Assembly (NCBI GenBank): GCA_023250495.1
Contig: JAHFAP010000196.1
Location: forward strand, 1 to 6,229
Direction: 5' to 3'
DNA length: 6,229 bases
Source of the DNA: Deltaproteobacteria bacterium
GTDB taxonomy: Bacteria > Desulfobacterota > Binatia > UBA9968
Positions 5,106 through 6,229 of the stretch are shown here, one piece after another. Positions within the stretch are counted from its first letter, which is position 1. Each line of letters opens with the position of its first letter. The notes beneath the pieces were generated by a model. The model had not been told where the DNA came from, did no database searches, and saw nothing but the letters and a program-made list of their open reading frames with translations. The position numbers were made by a program, and so were the translations under genes.

Positions 5106-6229
5106 TTACCCCACGCGCAACGCGGCGGGCAGTTCTCTCCCTTCCCGCCAAAAGTTCATCTCCCTGATGGATTCCATCAGATGGGTGTCGATCAGAGTAT
5201 TTTGGGCCGGATCTCTGACGACCGCTTTGGGGTCCAGACCTTGCTGCACCTTGAGAATTTCCCGCTTCATCATCTCGCGCAGCAGCACGATCCCGCGGTC
5301 CGACGTGGCCAGCCGCTCGCGCGTGCGGTCGGCGATCGGCCCCTGGGTCTCCCAGGCCATGTGGTCCTGCGCCTGGACTTCGTTCAGTCGGAACCTGGCA
5401 TAAGGATGAAGCTCATCGGGGGGGTTCTTGTACGGCTTCACATGCTCTACGGGCGGATCCCCTTGCTCCACCGTGCTTCCGTCTTCAGTCGGCATGAAGC
5501 GCACGATGAAGATCATGGTGTGCGTGTCATCTACGGGCACCCGTATCTGCGTGCCGTTAAACTGTCGCAGGATGTTCGGAAAGATCAACGGATGCTCATC
5601 GACGACGCCGTTCCTATAAGTTCGCTTCTTCATGATCCCCAACGGGACCTCATGGAACTCGAAGCTCTCAATGTCATCGGTGAATCCCCGCGTTGTGCTG
5701 GCGGGCCGCCGGCCGCGCGCGGCATCCAAAGCCGTCTCCTGGTGCAGGATCTGCAGGTGAGCCGGGTCCACTGAGTTTTCCATCGCTTGGAACCAATTGC
5801 AGTCGAGACGGGGCTGAACGAAGAGTTTTCGCCGACCGTCCTTGCGCGCGTAGACATCATATTGCGGAATCAGCGGCTCCGGCTGCGGACCCAAGTAAGC
5901 CCAATAGAGACCGACGAATTTCTGCACGGAATAAGCCTTATGCTTGACCGTCAGGCAGAACTTACTTCCTGCGGGCTCAGGAGGAGTTTCCAAACAATTA
6001 CCTTCGACGTCGTAAAGCCAGCCATGATAGGCGCAGGCGATCCCTCTCTCCTCTACCCGTCCATAGGAAAGGGAGGCGCCGCGGTGGGAACAGCGATCCT
6101 CCAGCAGGCCCACTCTTCCGCTCTTGTCGCGGAACAACACAAGATCCTCGCCGAGAACGCGAACGAATTTCGTTGGACTCTCCTCGGTAAGCTCCTGGGC
6201 GACGAAGATGGGAAGCCAGTAGCGGCGCA
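5106..6229 (-). CDS. Rieske aromatic ring-hydroxylating oxygenase, alpha subunit (phthalate 4,5-dioxygenase-like), 5' end missing
   Basis: The C-terminal 373 residues of an oxygenase that runs off the right edge. The first visible residues, RRYWLPIFVAQEL, are typical of about residue 25 in phthalate-dioxygenase-like proteins, so only a short N-terminus is missing. In visible numbering, the Rieske [2Fe-2S] ligands are Cys46-x-His48 and Cys65-x2-His68 (DRCSHRGASL...CAYHGW). The mononuclear iron site is in ENSVDPAHLQILH, with bridging Asp154 and ligands His157 and His162. Asp288 in AQDHMAWE is the probable third ligand. The following GPIADRTRERLATSD block is characteristic of the alpha-only phthalate dioxygenase/dicamba monooxygenase type. 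Such enzymes hydroxylate aromatic rings or demethylate aromatic ethers using O2 and electrons from a reductase, which is not in this window. All metal ligands are intact. A GTG at 6140 is internal and not the start, because conserved coding continues upstream. It ends with TAA, 26 nt before the aldolase start. Confidence 0.93.
   Translation of the reverse strand, partial: RRYWLPIFVAQELTEESPTKFVRVLGEDLVLFRDKSGRVGLLEDRCSHRGASLSYGRVEERGIACAYHGWLYDVEGNCLETPPEPAGSKFCLTVKHKAYSVQKFVGLYWAYLGPQPEPLIPQYDVYARKDGRRKLFVQPRLDCNWFQAMENSVDPAHLQILHQETALDAARGRRPASTTRGFTDDIESFEFHEVPLGIMKKRTYRNGVVDEHPLIFPNILRQFNGTQIRVPVDDTHTMIFIVRFMPTEDGSTVEQGDPPVEHVKPYKNPPDELHPYARFRLNEVQAQDHMAWETQGPIADRTRERLATSDRGIVLLREMMKREILKVQQGLDPKAVVRDPAQNTLIDTHLMESIREMNFWREGRELPAALRVG

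Noticed and set aside
5043..5774. A 243-codon open frame on the + strand opposite the Rieske gene
   Set aside because: It is antisense to a strongly conserved oxygenase and has no recognisable domain.

Overview
The window shows one compact minus-strand gene cluster, read from right to left, with a partial gene at each edge. In transcription order it holds: a phthalate-dioxygenase-like Rieske ring-hydroxylating oxygenase (5' end beyond position 6229), a class II aldolase/adducin-family zinc enzyme, an ABC-transporter ATPase, a double-length ABC permease (two fused six-helix domains), a periplasmic substrate-binding protein, and, after a 126-bp gap, the first 53 codons of a second, related substrate-binding protein. 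The genes are tightly packed: a 26-nt gap, a 20-nt overlap, then two 4-nt ATGA overlaps. This points to one operon with translational coupling of the three transporter genes. No RNA genes, CRISPR array, transposase or phage gene is visible, and the operon promoter must lie outside the window on the right.

The ABC genes are of the Fbp/Afu type, which automatic annotation often calls 'iron(III) transport'. The binding protein has no adjacent tyrosine pair like the iron-binding one of FbpA, and the neighbours are aromatic-catabolism enzymes. An organic anion, perhaps an aromatic carboxylate, is therefore the more plausible cargo. A coherent reading is uptake of an aromatic acid, ring hydroxylation by the Rieske enzyme, and decarboxylation or aldol cleavage by the class II aldolase-like enzyme, as in phthalate-type pathways. 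This is inference; the substrate cannot be read from the sequence.

The most unusual structure lies at 1346-1438, inside the 5' end of the first binding-protein gene. Two arrays of 7-bp repeats (GGCARTA/GGCAACA type) face each other as an imperfect 33-nt inverted repeat (26 of 33 positions match) around a 27-nt loop. Both arms are translated, and the second arm encodes the hydrophobic core of the signal peptide. Compared with the second binding protein, this gene has 34 extra residues before the shared mature start, about the size of the repeat element. An 11-nt piece of the repeat recurs near the start codon (1477-1487).

The organism is a moderately GC-rich, Gram-negative-type bacterium with Sec-exported binding proteins. 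The gene set and 7-bp repeats would suit an uncultivated soil or groundwater lineage (Deltaproteobacteria/Binatota, Tectomicrobia, Rokubacteria or similar), but the taxon is a guess.
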